Below are positions 56,207 through 64,000 of a stretch of 64,000 bases of DNA, one piece after another (the stretch's first letter is position 1; each line of letters opens with the position of its first letter). The notes beneath the pieces are model-generated. The model was not told where the DNA came from. It saw only the letters and a list, made by a program, of their open reading frames with translations, and ran no database searches. Both the position numbers and the translations under genes were made by a program. This DNA comes from Mesorhizobium loti (lineage in GTDB: Bacteria > Pseudomonadota > Alphaproteobacteria > Rhizobiales > Rhizobiaceae): the NCBI RefSeq assembly GCF_003148495.1, contig NZ_QGGH01000001.1:186986-250985 (forward strand), read 5' to 3'.

Positions 56207-56994
56207 CCGCTCCGCTCACCCTCATCCGCGTCGTCGACACGGAGACTACGGGTCTCACCGATCCGAAGGAGCTCGTCGAGATCGGCTGGACCGACGTCCG
56301 ATTCTTTCCCACCGGCTGGGCGATCGAGAGCGGACCGCATTCCCGCCTCGTCAACCCGGGGATACCGATCACGCCCGGCGCGCGTGCGGCGCACCACATC
56401 ACCGACGAAGAAGCCGCCAGCGGTATGCCTCCGGATCACGCTCGCGCGCTGATCTCTCCCGGTCCGGACTACATCTGCTGTCACAACCTGTCCTATGACG
56501 CGCCGCTATTGAAGACCGGGAAGCCGGGCATCTGCACGTTCAAATGCGCGAAGGAAACCTATCCGAACCTCGAAAGCCACAAGAACGGCGCGATCTGGTA
56601 CGCGCTCGGGCTTGGCGGCGGCGCCAAGCAGATGGAGCCCGTGCACCGCGCCGGCCCCGACAGTTGGACGACAGCGCACATCCTTCTCGATCTTCTCCGG
56701 GTGCTGGCCGTAGAGACGATGGTCGAGATCTCGGCGAACCCGCTCCGGCTGCTGAAGATGTCCTTCGGCAAGCATGCCGGTCTGTCGTTCGGCGAACTGC
56801 CGACCGACTACTTGGATTGGGTCCTGCATAAATCGGACATGCGGAATGACCCCGACAAAGCCGACGTCGTCCACACCGCGCGTCTCGAATGGGTGAAGCG
56901 GACCTCCGATCCCCAACCGCAGCCGCAAGCCCGGCCGCAGGTCGAAGTCGTCGATCCGGATGCGTGGCGCAAAGACATAGGGAAGGCGTTCTGA
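56203..56994 (+). CDS. DEDD 3'-5' exonuclease (ExoX/DnaQ-like)
   Basis: 263 residues. VVDTETTGL (Asp12, Glu14), HNLSYDAPLL (second Asp motif) and HRAGPDSWTTAHILL (HxxxxD) give the DEDDh set. A C-terminal MSFGKHAGLSFGELPTDYLDWVL motif is the DUF3820-type domain often fused to such exonucleases. Likely proofreading or recombination exonuclease on single-stranded DNA. Confidence 0.85.
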   Translation: MTAPLTLIRVVDTETTGLTDPKELVEIGWTDVRFFPTGWAIESGPHSRLVNPGIPITPGARAAHHITDEEAASGMPPDHARALISPGPDYICCHNLSYDAPLLKTGKPGICTFKCAKETYPNLESHKNGAIWYALGLGGGAKQMEPVHRAGPDSWTTAHILLDLLRVLAVETMVEISANPLRLLKMSFGKHAGLSFGELPTDYLDWVLHKSDMRNDPDKADVVHTARLEWVKRTSDPQPQPQARPQVEVVDPDAWRKDIGKAF

Positions 56995-57386
56995 TGGAAA
57001 CCGAGACTGAAACCGTCCAACCGATCGATGACAGCTTCGAATGGGCGATCGTCGAAATCTTCGGTCACCGCAAGCACGCTGGCCGGATGCGCGAGGAGGA
57101 GCGTTTCGGCGCCAAGATGTGCCGGATCGATGTTCCGACGCTCGTCTCCGACCCGATCGAGGAAGGCAAACCGACGTCATGGTCGGTCACCGGATGGGTT
57201 AGCCATTGTTACGGCGGCCCGGCGATCTTCTCGATCACGTTGACGGACGTGGAAACCGTCATGCGCATCAACCGGCCCTACCAGTCGGCCTCGCGTTATA
57301 TCGCGCCGCCCGACCGATACGATGGTGATGCCGCCGAGGATGTCTCCGTACTGGATGACACAGACGACGGCGAGCCGAGGTGGTGA
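56994..57386 (+). CDS. Conserved phage early protein
   Basis: 130 residues from ATG 56994 (TGATG overlap). EIFGHRKHAGRMREEERFGAKMCRIDVP and WVSHCYGGPAIFSIT are conserved in a common, uncharacterised phage family (FGHRxHAG-R-EEE pattern). It lies between the exonuclease and HTH genes. Confidence 0.6.
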   Translation: METETETVQPIDDSFEWAIVEIFGHRKHAGRMREEERFGAKMCRIDVPTLVSDPIEEGKPTSWSVTGWVSHCYGGPAIFSITLTDVETVMRINRPYQSASRYIAPPDRYDGDAAEDVSVLDDTDDGEPRW

Positions 57387-57388
57387 CG

Positions 57389-57607
57389 ATGGCCTACCAC
57401 CGCGCAACCAAGGCAAGCGAGGTTCTCGCCATGCTCGGCGACCACGAGGTCACAACGGCGCCCAAGCTGGCCGCTCACCTGAAGGTCAGCGAACGGACCA
57501 TCCATCGCTACATCAAGGATCTCCGCGCTGGTGGCGCACCGATCCGAGGAGAGGCCGGTACGGGCTTCCAGCTTCGCCGCAAGCCGGAAGGCGACACCCA
57601 TGGCTGA
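57389..57607 (+). CDS. HTH_11-type winged-helix regulator
   Basis: 72 residues from ATG 57389 with GAGG eight bases upstream; a GTG at 57383 is spaced too close. LGDHEVTTAPKLAAHLKVSERTIHRYIKDLRAGG and IRGEAGTGFQL match the HTH of DeoR/YafY-like proteins without an effector domain. It could regulate the downstream operon. Confidence 0.68.
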   Translation: MAYHRATKASEVLAMLGDHEVTTAPKLAAHLKVSERTIHRYIKDLRAGGAPIRGEAGTGFQLRRKPEGDTHG

Positions 57608-58727
57608 CGCACCGATCTGGTCGCCACAGCAAGATGGTGCGCTGAAGGCTGTCGCCGCCTGGTACGGCAGCGGCTTGGCGCGGCGACAGGTCTTCCGCGT
57701 CTTCGGCTACGCCGGCACCGGCAAGACGACGCTGGCCCGCCACTTCGCCGATGCCCTGAAAGGCGGCGTCATGTACATGGCCTACACCGGCAAGGCGGCG
57801 ATGGTGATGCGCAAGAACGGCTGCCGCAACGCCATGACGATCCACGCCTCGATCTACGACGTCGATTTCAATCACCAGACCGGCGTCAAGAAATTCGTGG
57901 TCAAGGATGTCGACGAGCTCGCCGATGTCGCCCTTTTCGTAGTCGACGAGTGTTCGATGGTCGACGAGGAGATCGGCAAGGATCTCTTGTCGTTTGGAGT
58001 TCCTGTGCTTGTTCTCGGCGATCCGGCGCAGCTTCCGCCAGTAAAGGGCGGCGGCTTCTTCACCAATGCGGATCCCGACATCATGCTGACCGAGATCCAT
58101 CGGCAGGCCGCCGAGAATCCTATCGTCGCGATGGCGACGACCATCCGAGAGGGCGGTCGGCTCGAATACGGCAGCTATGGCGTCAGCGAGGTGATCCGAC
58201 GCTCCGCGCTCAACCAGGACCACGTCATGAACGCCGGCCAGGTCCTCGTCGGCTTGAACAAGACGAGGTCGACCTACAACACGAGGATGCGCGAGATCCT
58301 CGGCCGCGCCAGCAAGATGCCGGAGCCCGGCGATCAGCTGGTCTGCCTGAAGAACGACCGCAACAAGGGCATCTTCAACGGCGGCCTCTGGCGCGTCGTC
58401 GAGTTGCTGAAGCGCCGCAAGGGCCACCTCAACGACCACTGCATCAGGATGCATGTCAGCTCGCTCGATTTCGATTCGACGGAGCCGGTCGAGATCAAGG
58501 TGCGCAAGGAATTCTTCGAGGGCGCCGGTAACGAGATTCCCTGGAAAGAACTGAACGGCACTCAGCAGTTCGACTACGGCTACGCGCTGACCGTGCACAA
58601 GGCCCAGGGCTCCCAGTGGGAGACCGTCTGCCTCTTCGATGAAAGCGCCAATTTTCAATCCGACCGCGCCCGCTGGCTTTACACCGGCCTGACCCGTGCG
58701 GCCGAGAAGATCACGGTGGTGATGTGA
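57600..58727 (+). CDS. SF1 DNA helicase (Dda/RecD2-like)
   Basis: 375 residues from ATG 57600. Walker [10 protein letters not shown] (36-44), [32 protein letters not shown], and C-terminal [16 protein letters not shown] with YTGLTRAA are SF1B motifs. It likely unwinds DNA from a 5' single strand during replication or recombination, together with the SSB encoded two genes on. Confidence 0.88.
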   Translation: MADAPIWSPQQDGALKAVAAWYGSGLARRQVFRVFGYAGTGKTTLARHFADALKGGVMYMAYTGKAAMVMRKNGCRNAMTIHASIYDVDFNHQTGVKKFVVKDVDELADVALFVVDECSMVDEEIGKDLLSFGVPVLVLGDPAQLPPVKGGGFFTNADPDIMLTEIHRQAAENPIVAMATTIREGGRLEYGSYGVSEVIRRSALNQDHVMNAGQVLVGLNKTRSTYNTRMREILGRASKMPEPGDQLVCLKNDRNKGIFNGGLWRVVELLKRRKGHLNDHCIRMHVSSLDFDSTEPVEIKVRKEFFEGAGNEIPWKELNGTQQFDYGYALTVHKAQGSQWETVCLFDESANFQSDRARWLYTGLTRAAEKITVVM

Positions 58728-59308
58728 TGGATGCCCAAGCCTTCCCGCTGACCTGGCCCGACACGATGCCGAGGACGCCAAACAAGGTGGCATCGAAGTT
58801 CAAGACCGAACTGTCCGCAGCGCTGAAGAACGTGCGTTCCTCGCTCGGGCTGTTCTCCGGCGACAGCGGAAAGAAGGTCGACAACCTTGTGATTTCATCG
58901 AACGTCACGCTTGGCGTCGAACGTCCAGCCGATCCCGGCGTCGCCGTCTGGTTCGTCTGGGATGGTATGCAGGTCTGCATCGCCGTCGACCGCTACGCCA
59001 AGGTCGAGGACAACCTGCAGGCGATCCACCACATCGTCGAGGCTCGCCGTACCGAGATGCGTCACGGCGGGCTGCACATCGTGCGCGCCACGTTCCGGGG
59101 CTTCACCGCGTTGCCGGCGCCGAAGCGGCGATCGTGGCGCGAGATATTCAAGGTCGACGGCACCTTGCCGACCACAGCGGCAGGCCTCGAAAGCCGATAT
59201 CGCTCCCTCGCGAAGGAGCGTCACCCCGACAGCCCGGGCGGGTCGCACGACGCGATGACCGAACTCAACCAAGCAAAATCAGAAGCTCTCAAGGAGATAG
59301 GTGCGTAA
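58727..59308 (+). CDS. J-domain protein
   Basis: 193 residues, sharing TGATG with the helicase stop. The last ~60 residues form a J domain ([32 protein letters not shown]), with the HPD tripeptide at about residue 166-168. The first ~130 residues are an alpha/beta domain of unknown kind ([17 protein letters not shown]). It should stimulate host DnaK. Targets could be replication complexes as in lambda. Confidence 0.78.
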   Translation: MDAQAFPLTWPDTMPRTPNKVASKFKTELSAALKNVRSSLGLFSGDSGKKVDNLVISSNVTLGVERPADPGVAVWFVWDGMQVCIAVDRYAKVEDNLQAIHHIVEARRTEMRHGGLHIVRATFRGFTALPAPKRRSWREIFKVDGTLPTTAAGLESRYRSLAKERHPDSPGGSHDAMTELNQAKSEALKEIGA

Positions 59309-59820
59309 TGGCCGGTTCACTAAACAAAGTCCTTCTCATCGGCCACCTTGGCGCCGACCCAGAGATCCGCCGGCTCAACTCCGGTGAGCCCGTCGTCAAC
59401 ATCCGGATCGCCACCTCAGAGTCCTGGCGGGACAAGAATTCCGGCGAACGCAAAGAGAAAACTGAATGGCATAACGTGGTGATATTCAACGACAACATCG
59501 CCAAGGTCGCCGAGCAATATCTCAAGAAGGGCATGAAGGTCTACGTCGAGGGCCAGCTGCAAACCCGCAAGTGGCAGGATCAATCCGGGACGGATCGCTA
59601 CACCACCGAAATCGTCCTGCAGAAGTTTCGCGGTGAGCTCCAGATGCTGGAGACCAAGAACGGCGGCGACGATCCCAGTGACGATCGCGGCGGCCGTCAG
59701 GAAAGCCGATCGAGCGGTGGCAATCGTGGGAGCGACTTCGGCGGCGGCGGACAGGGTGCCGGTCGCCGTTCCAACAGCGAATTAGACGACGACATACCTT
59801 TCGCTCCGGAATGGCGATGA
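59308..59820 (+). CDS. ssb: Single-stranded DNA-binding protein
   Basis: 170 residues. The OB fold has [49 protein letters not shown] and YTTEIVLQ. The disordered C-terminus ends [11 protein letters not shown]; the usual acidic DDIPF tip is thus followed by five extra residues. It coats single strands and recruits replication enzymes. Confidence 0.92.
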   Translation: MAGSLNKVLLIGHLGADPEIRRLNSGEPVVNIRIATSESWRDKNSGERKEKTEWHNVVIFNDNIAKVAEQYLKKGMKVYVEGQLQTRKWQDQSGTDRYTTEIVLQKFRGELQMLETKNGGDDPSDDRGGRQESRSSGGNRGSDFGGGGQGAGRRSNSELDDDIPFAPEWR

Positions 59821-61820
59821 TGGTCGAGTTATTCGACTATCAACGAAAGGCACTTCAGGAGGTCAACGCCTCGCTGGATGAGCACAGGCGCGTCGTGCTC
59901 CAGATGCCGACTGGCTCCGGGAAAACCGTAACTGCGGCCGAGTTTGTGCGGCGCGAGGCCCAGAAGCACGTCGTTTGGTTTATTTGCCATCGACGCGAGA
60001 TCATCCGACAGGCTTCGCGCGCGTTCTCAGAACTCGGTATCCGTCACGGCATCATCGCCCCTGATGCTGAGAAGATGAGGCTTGGCTTTGCGTTTGATCC
60101 CACGGCCAGGGTCAAGATCGCTTCAATCCAGACGCTTGCCAACCGCGTCGATGAGTTCGACCCGCCTGCGGTCGTCGTTTGGGACGAATGCCACCATATC
60201 GCAGCCGATAGTTGGGCGCGCCTTTTGGCGCGGTTCCCGGAGGCCAAGCACGTAGGGCTGACCGCTACACCCGAACGCTTGGACGGCAAGGGTTTGGTGA
60301 CTTGGTTCCCGGAAATGGTACTTGGCCCCTCGATCCGGCAGCTGATCGATAAGGGGCGCTTAGCACCTTACCGCATGTTCGCGCCGACGGAACCGGATAT
60401 GAGATCGGCGCGGATCAAGCTTGGCGACTACCTTCAGGCCGACACTGAACGGATCATGAGCGCGCCCGTGATTATCGGCGATGCTGTCGAGCACTACAAG
60501 CGCGCGATCCCGGCAAGCCGCGCACTCGTCTTTGCCACGTCAGTAGCGGCCAGTCTGGCGGTTGTAGAACAATTCGGAGCAGAAGGCATTGCGGCGCAGC
60601 ATGTCGACGGCACCACGCCCGATGAAGTTCGCGACGAGGCGATCTCGAATCTCGTCGCCGGAAAGATCAAAATCCTATCGAGCTATGGTGTCTTCACCGA
60701 AGGCGTCGACGTGCCAGAGGTTGACGCCGTCATCCTGCTGCGCCCTACCAAATCACTCCAACTTTATCTTCAGATGATCGGTCGCGGGCTGCGATACGTG
60801 CCAGGCAAGGTTCTAACGATCATGGACCATGCCGGGCTCTACCACGAGCACGGCTTGCCTGACGCTGATTGGCAATGGTCGCTTGAAGGAGGTGCGCGCA
60901 ACAGGCGCGTGGAGGCGTTCCGCGCCGGAGCTGAGCGGCTACGAAAATGCCCTAACTGCAAGCATGTTCACGTCCCCGCCGCGACATGCGCACAGTGCGG
61001 ATTCGATTATCCGACCGGGCGATACGCTGAGCAATTTGACGGCATATTGATCGAGGTCGGCGCTATTCCACCGGGTTGCGAAACATTTTCCGCCTTTGCG
61101 AGGCATGCAGGCATCTCTCGAACTGGCTTGCGGAGATTGATTGCGAAAGGTCTGCCCGTTGTCGACGGCAGGTATGTCGCAACCGCCGATGGTGAGGGTT
61201 GGCTTGCGTCGAATTATAGCGCTCGCAAATACCAAGCCGTTCCGGAGCCGATTATCGGTCATATCAGCCTTGCGGAGTTCGGACGGCGGTTTTCGATTTC
61301 CGGCACGGCTGTCAGGGGGTTGGCAAAGAGAGGCTTACCCCTCGACCGGGACGGGATGGTGATCATCGACGATGCCGCTCGTTGGCTGAAAGAGAACTGG
61401 AATTCGATCAAACGCGCTCCTGTCGATGCGGATAGAGCCGAAGTGCTCAATAAGACAGATTTTGCCAGACTCGCAGGGATTTCGAAGACTCTCCTCTACC
61501 GCAGCATCTCGGCCGGCATGCCGACTACTTCCAACGGCTGGATACGGGTCCAAGACGGCCTCGATTGGCTGAAGGTGGAGAACAGAAAGTACCTTCCTCC
61601 CCGTGTGCGGAATCCCGCCGAGTTTGAAACGAGAACAAATTTTGCCAAACGCATTGGCGTGTCCCAGCCCATGCCTGCGTATTGGGCGAAGAGAGGCCTG
61701 CCTTGCGCGCCAAACGGATGGGTCCACATCCAGCGCGGCCTCGAATGGGTCCGCGACAACACCGAATTGGTTGTTCCTGTTGAAGCTTGGCCTCCGATAC
61801 ATCAAGAGGCTGCTGAATGA
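59817..61820 (+). CDS. SF2 helicase fused to zinc ribbon and four HTH-like repeats
   Basis: 667 residues (ATGA overlap at 59817; ATG 59811 or 59820 are alternatives). SSL2-type SF2 motifs: [66 protein letters not shown] zinc ribbon follows near residue 377. From about residue 421 to the end come four ~61-residue repeats, each an excisionase/MerR-like helix-turn-helix plus short wing ([60 protein letters not shown]), each ending in a GW- or RWL-type strand. The repeats may give specific DNA contact. Confidence 0.86.
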   Translation: MMVELFDYQRKALQEVNASLDEHRRVVLQMPTGSGKTVTAAEFVRREAQKHVVWFICHRREIIRQASRAFSELGIRHGIIAPDAEKMRLGFAFDPTARVKIASIQTLANRVDEFDPPAVVVWDECHHIAADSWARLLARFPEAKHVGLTATPERLDGKGLVTWFPEMVLGPSIRQLIDKGRLAPYRMFAPTEPDMRSARIKLGDYLQADTERIMSAPVIIGDAVEHYKRAIPASRALVFATSVAASLAVVEQFGAEGIAAQHVDGTTPDEVRDEAISNLVAGKIKILSSYGVFTEGVDVPEVDAVILLRPTKSLQLYLQMIGRGLRYVPGKVLTIMDHAGLYHEHGLPDADWQWSLEGGARNRRVEAFRAGAERLRKCPNCKHVHVPAATCAQCGFDYPTGRYAEQFDGILIEVGAIPPGCETFSAFARHAGISRTGLRRLIAKGLPVVDGRYVATADGEGWLASNYSARKYQAVPEPIIGHISLAEFGRRFSISGTAVRGLAKRGLPLDRDGMVIIDDAARWLKENWNSIKRAPVDADRAEVLNKTDFARLAGISKTLLYRSISAGMPTTSNGWIRVQDGLDWLKVENRKYLPPRVRNPAEFETRTNFAKRIGVSQPMPAYWAKRGLPCAPNGWVHIQRGLEWVRDNTELVVPVEAWPPIHQEAAE

Positions 61821-61948
61821 AGCCTCAGATCATCGCCGCCGCTATCACCATGATCGCGCTCGCCGCATGCGCGACGGCGCCCGACATGTCGCGGCGCGAG
61901 GCCAGCAACATCACCAATCTCGCCATCGTCATGGGGCCCCACCCATGA
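61817..61948 (+). CDS. Small lipoprotein
   Basis: 43 residues. [20 protein letters not shown] has a short signal peptide and a lipobox (LAAC, Cys18), leaving a 26-residue mature peptide. It overlaps both neighbours by ATGA. Size and lipobox recall an outer-membrane spanin subunit or small superinfection-exclusion lipoprotein. There is no inner-membrane partner in the same position. Confidence 0.62.
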   Translation: MKPQIIAAAITMIALAACATAPDMSRREASNITNLAIVMGPHP

Positions 61949-62127
61949 GCAAGCGCAAGACCGACTTCCGATCGCTGAAGGCCCGCCGCGACATCGCCAT
62001 GGCCCGTCCGGAGCTTCGCGGTACCGAAGCGACAGTCGTCATCGTCGATGACTTCGCCATCCAGGAAGCCATCAAGGCGGGTCGCTATAGGAAGCTGCCG
62101 CCAAAGAAGCGATGGCGCTACCAATGA
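61945..62127 (+). CDS. Small basic early protein
   Basis: 60 residues, strongly basic at both ends (MSKRKTDFRSLKARRD; LPPKKRWRYQ), with a central TVVIVDDFAIQEAI element. Possibly nucleic-acid binding. No family was recognised. Confidence 0.5.
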   Translation: MSKRKTDFRSLKARRDIAMARPELRGTEATVVIVDDFAIQEAIKAGRYRKLPPKKRWRYQ

Positions 62128-62345
62128 GCGCCGCCGCCGTCATCGCCCGCCTCCGCGCCGGCCAGAAACTGCACATGCAGATTGTCGACGGCCGCCGGCA
62201 GTGGTGGTTCGACGAGCCGTTCCAGGATGTCCCCGACGCCGTGGTGCAGGCGATCCGAGCGAGCGGTGAGGCCAAGATAGGCGAACTCGGCGACAGCCTT
62301 TTCGGGCTGCCGGAGAATTCTCAAACCTGGGAGCGCTCATCGTGA
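62124..62345 (+). CDS. Small unknown early protein
   Basis: 73 residues from ATG 62124 (ATGA overlap). IARLRAGQKLHMQIVDGRRQWWFDEPFQ is followed by a winged-helix-like PDAVVQAIRASGEAKIGELGDSLFG. Possibly a small DNA-binding protein. Confidence 0.48.
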   Translation: MSAAAVIARLRAGQKLHMQIVDGRRQWWFDEPFQDVPDAVVQAIRASGEAKIGELGDSLFGLPENSQTWERSS

Positions 62346-62794
62346 CCCCGCAAATCGTGCACCGCTACGCCTGGCCGATCCGTGATGCGATTGAGCACCT
62401 CCTCGGCGAAGCCGCCGGCGATTGCGAGGCCTGGCGCATCCGGATCGAGGGCGAGGAGCTCGTCATCGACGTTGTTGCGCCGGCCGCGCGCGAGGTTGTG
62501 GCGGCTCCCTCGATCGAGACCCCAGCGGAACCGCAGCCGGAAGAGCCCGCGAAGCCGGAACGCAAAGGCGGCAAACTCGCCCAGACCGCCGGCATCATCT
62601 GTGCCGAACGTGGCTTCTGGAAGTTCCTGGCGGAGAAGTATGACGCGAGAATCGAGACTGCCGACGCCGCCGCGGAATGGCTTCGCGCGCAATGTGGTGT
62701 CGCCAGCCGCGCCGATCTCGATCATGAGCCCCTGAAGGCGGAAACCTTCCGGGACGTCGAGAAGGCCTATCGTTTCTGGCTTGACGGATACTGA
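62342..62794 (+). CDS. Conserved phage early protein
   Basis: 150 residues from a GTG at 62342 (GTGA overlap). After a Pro/Glu linker (residues about 58-75) comes GGKLAQTAGIICAERGFWKFLAEKY and AEWLRAQCGVASRADLD...FRDVEKAYRFWLDGY, a pattern that recurs in phage operons before excisionase/integrase genes. The function is unknown. Confidence 0.6.
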   Translation: MTPQIVHRYAWPIRDAIEHLLGEAAGDCEAWRIRIEGEELVIDVVAPAAREVVAAPSIETPAEPQPEEPAKPERKGGKLAQTAGIICAERGFWKFLAEKYDARIETADAAAEWLRAQCGVASRADLDHEPLKAETFRDVEKAYRFWLDGY

Positions 62795-62795
62795 G

Positions 62796-63110
62796 ATGTC
62801 TCGCCGCGCGATCCCGCCGCCACCATTGAGGCTCGATGATCTCCCGATGTTCGCCAGCGACATCGAGATCGCGGAGGCCATCGTGGGGCGGGACAACGCG
62901 GAAAAATGGATGCGGGAACGGTTGCCGGCCCTTGCCAACAAGCCCGGTTTCCCGGCTATTGATGAATTTCACGGCGGACGGCCGGTCAAACACGTCATCC
63001 GGTTCTACGAGAAATGGCTCGGAACGGATGCGTCGAACGCGACGGCACCGCCCGGCAAAGCGGATCCTGGGCAATGGAAGACGAAGAGCAGATCAAAGCA
63101 CCCGGCCTGA
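62796..63110 (+). CDS. Excisionase-like winged-helix protein
   Basis: 104 residues from ATG 62796. PPLRLDDLPMFASDIEIAEAIVG and PGFPAIDEFHGGRPVKHVIRFYEKWLG follow the excisionase/AlpA-type winged-helix pattern (target residue then a GGR turn). It overlaps the integrase gene by 37 bp. It would direct the recombinase toward excision. The placement is the main support. Confidence 0.62.
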   Translation: MSRRAIPPPPLRLDDLPMFASDIEIAEAIVGRDNAEKWMRERLPALANKPGFPAIDEFHGGRPVKHVIRFYEKWLGTDASNATAPPGKADPGQWKTKSRSKHPA

Positions 63111-64000
63111 AATGGGCGAAGCGCGCCAAGGGGCGGGTTCCAACCTGGGTAGCCGACGAGGACGACGTCAAGAGAGGCTATGTCCCGAAAACGGTGAACC
63201 TTCAGTTCCTCGCCGACCAGCCAGAAATGCTAAGGGCGAAGTGCGATTCCCTTCAAGCCGAGATGGTGCTTTGGCGAACCGGGTATCGAGCCGATCCCTT
63301 GAAATTCGATGGCACCGTCAAATCGCTGCTTTCCATCTATGAGACACATCCTCGAAGCCCATACCACAAGCTGAGGCCGGGCTCGCTGGTGCCCTACAAT
63401 CACTATCTGAGGAGCCTCAAGGGCCACATCGGTACGGTCCGAGTCGACGATATCAGTGGCGTCGACCTCATGGACTGGCATGACGTCTGGTCGGAAAACG
63501 GGCGCTATCTCGCCGCCGCCGCAATGGCACGGGCAGTGCTATTCGCGGCGACGAGCTTCGCCATAATGCTGCGGCTGCCCGGCTGCGCGGAACTGAAGGT
63601 CGTCCTTATGGAGGCCGGCAAGACGATGCCGCAACCGAAGCCCCGGAAACAAGCCGCCACGGCGGCACAGATCACCGCCGCCCGAGCGGCAGCGCACGTC
63701 GCCGGCCGGCCGTCATCGGCGCTTGTCTATGCTCTGTGTTTCGAGACCACGCTACGTCTGTGGGATGTCATCGGACAGTGGTGGCCGATGGATATGGGAG
63801 GCATCTCCGAGGTTCTGGATGCCGGTCGCGAGTTGAAATGGTTTGGCCTCCGCTGGGAAGACATCGATGCCGATCTCGTGCTTCGGTATGTCCCGTCGAA
63901 AACTGCGGATAGCTCCGGGGCCGAGATCTCCTATTCGCTGAAGAAGGCGCCGATGGTGATGGAGGAGCTGAAGCACTGGCCGGTCGATATCAGAACGGGG
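63074..64000 (+). CDS. int: Tyrosine integrase, truncated by the window end
   Basis: 309 residues are visible from ATG 63074 and the frame is still open at 64000. An N-terminal arm/core-binding region (SLLSIYETHPRSPYHKLRPGS, LMDWHDVWSENGRYLAAAAM) precedes the catalytic domain. The first catalytic Arg is in FETTLRLWDVIGQW (about residue 228) and the beta-hairpin Lys in VPSKTADSSG (about 276). The HxxR and Tyr motifs lie beyond the window. It integrates the phage, and attR should follow within a few hundred bases. Confidence 0.85.
   Translation, partial: MEDEEQIKAPGLKWAKRAKGRVPTWVADEDDVKRGYVPKTVNLQFLADQPEMLRAKCDSLQAEMVLWRTGYRADPLKFDGTVKSLLSIYETHPRSPYHKLRPGSLVPYNHYLRSLKGHIGTVRVDDISGVDLMDWHDVWSENGRYLAAAAMARAVLFAATSFAIMLRLPGCAELKVVLMEAGKTMPQPKPRKQAATAAQITAARAAAHVAGRPSSALVYALCFETTLRLWDVIGQWWPMDMGGISEVLDAGRELKWFGLRWEDIDADLVLRYVPSKTADSSGAEISYSLKKAPMVMEELKHWPVDIRTG

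Noticed and set aside
57513..58793. A 426-codon minus-strand frame over the SF1 helicase
   Set aside because: Antisense of a gene with clear helicase motifs; its composition is typical of GC-rich shadow frames.
1..64000. CRISPR array, tRNA or insertion sequence
   Set aside because: No regularly spaced direct repeats, no cloverleaf with CCA-type end and no transposase gene were recognised on either strand.

Overview
The window is an almost complete, GC-rich, temperate tailed-phage genome (about 63.5 kb) integrated in an alphaproteobacterial, probably Hyphomicrobiales (rhizobial-type), chromosome. The host assignment rests on the phage carrying CtrA-like, GcrA-like and possibly GapR-like cell-cycle regulators, on GTA-type tail genes (NlpC/P60, DUF2163, DUF2460), and on the flanking sterol-desaturase-family gene. 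Only bases 1 to about 470 look chromosomal. The right attachment site should lie just beyond base 64000, because the integrase gene runs off the window.

Layout. (1) 1-507: 3' part of a host sterol desaturase-like gene, whose last codons overlap the first phage gene and may be phage-derived (inferred attL). (2) 471-31012, leftward: the virion module, read in transcription order from the right. It contains HNH packaging nuclease, small and large terminase, HK97-type portal, a collagen-like protein, ClpP-like head protease, major capsid protein, a decoration candidate, a four-gene glycan/acetyl-modification-like cassette, head-tail connectors, tail terminator, tail tube, tail chaperones G and GT (with a clear -1 frameshift heptamer), tape measure, DUF2460, DUF2163, NlpC/P60, hub protein and two fibre/lectin-like proteins. 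One rightward 'moron' gene (15997-16281) interrupts this module. (3) 31413-47266, leftward: replication, nucleases and regulation. It contains a Toprim/RepA-type primase-helicase, a PD-(D/E)XK-like protein, a proteasome/HslV-like Ntn hydrolase, a ParB-like protein, two paralogous HNH proteins, a CtrA-like regulator plus an orphan OmpR-type DNA-binding protein, a RuvC-like resolvase, an AP2/HNH-like protein and GcrA. (4) 47327-49860: the immunity/switch region. A leftward Cro-like gene and a GIY-YIG/HTH fusion lie opposite a rightward short XRE repressor, with an Arc-like RHH protein nearby. Five copies of a 14-bp operator (CGGTYAWWWTACCG) sit at the two divergent early promoters. (5) 49858-64000, rightward: the tightly overlapped early operon. 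It has many small unknown genes, YqaJ exonuclease with a candidate annealing protein, an acyl carrier protein, DEDD exonuclease, SF1 helicase, J-domain protein, SSB, an SF2 helicase with four C-terminal HTH-like repeats, a small lipoprotein, an excisionase-like gene and tyrosine integrase.

How it works together: the operator copies indicate that the short XRE repressor and the Cro-like/GIY-YIG-HTH pair set the lysis-lysogeny switch. The rightward operon supplies recombination and DNA-processing functions. The leftward middle operon replicates DNA and may couple the phage to the host CtrA/GcrA/CcrM cell-cycle circuit. The left half builds a siphovirus-like particle. No conventional holin/endolysin cassette was recognised. 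No tRNA, rRNA, CRISPR array or insertion sequence was seen.
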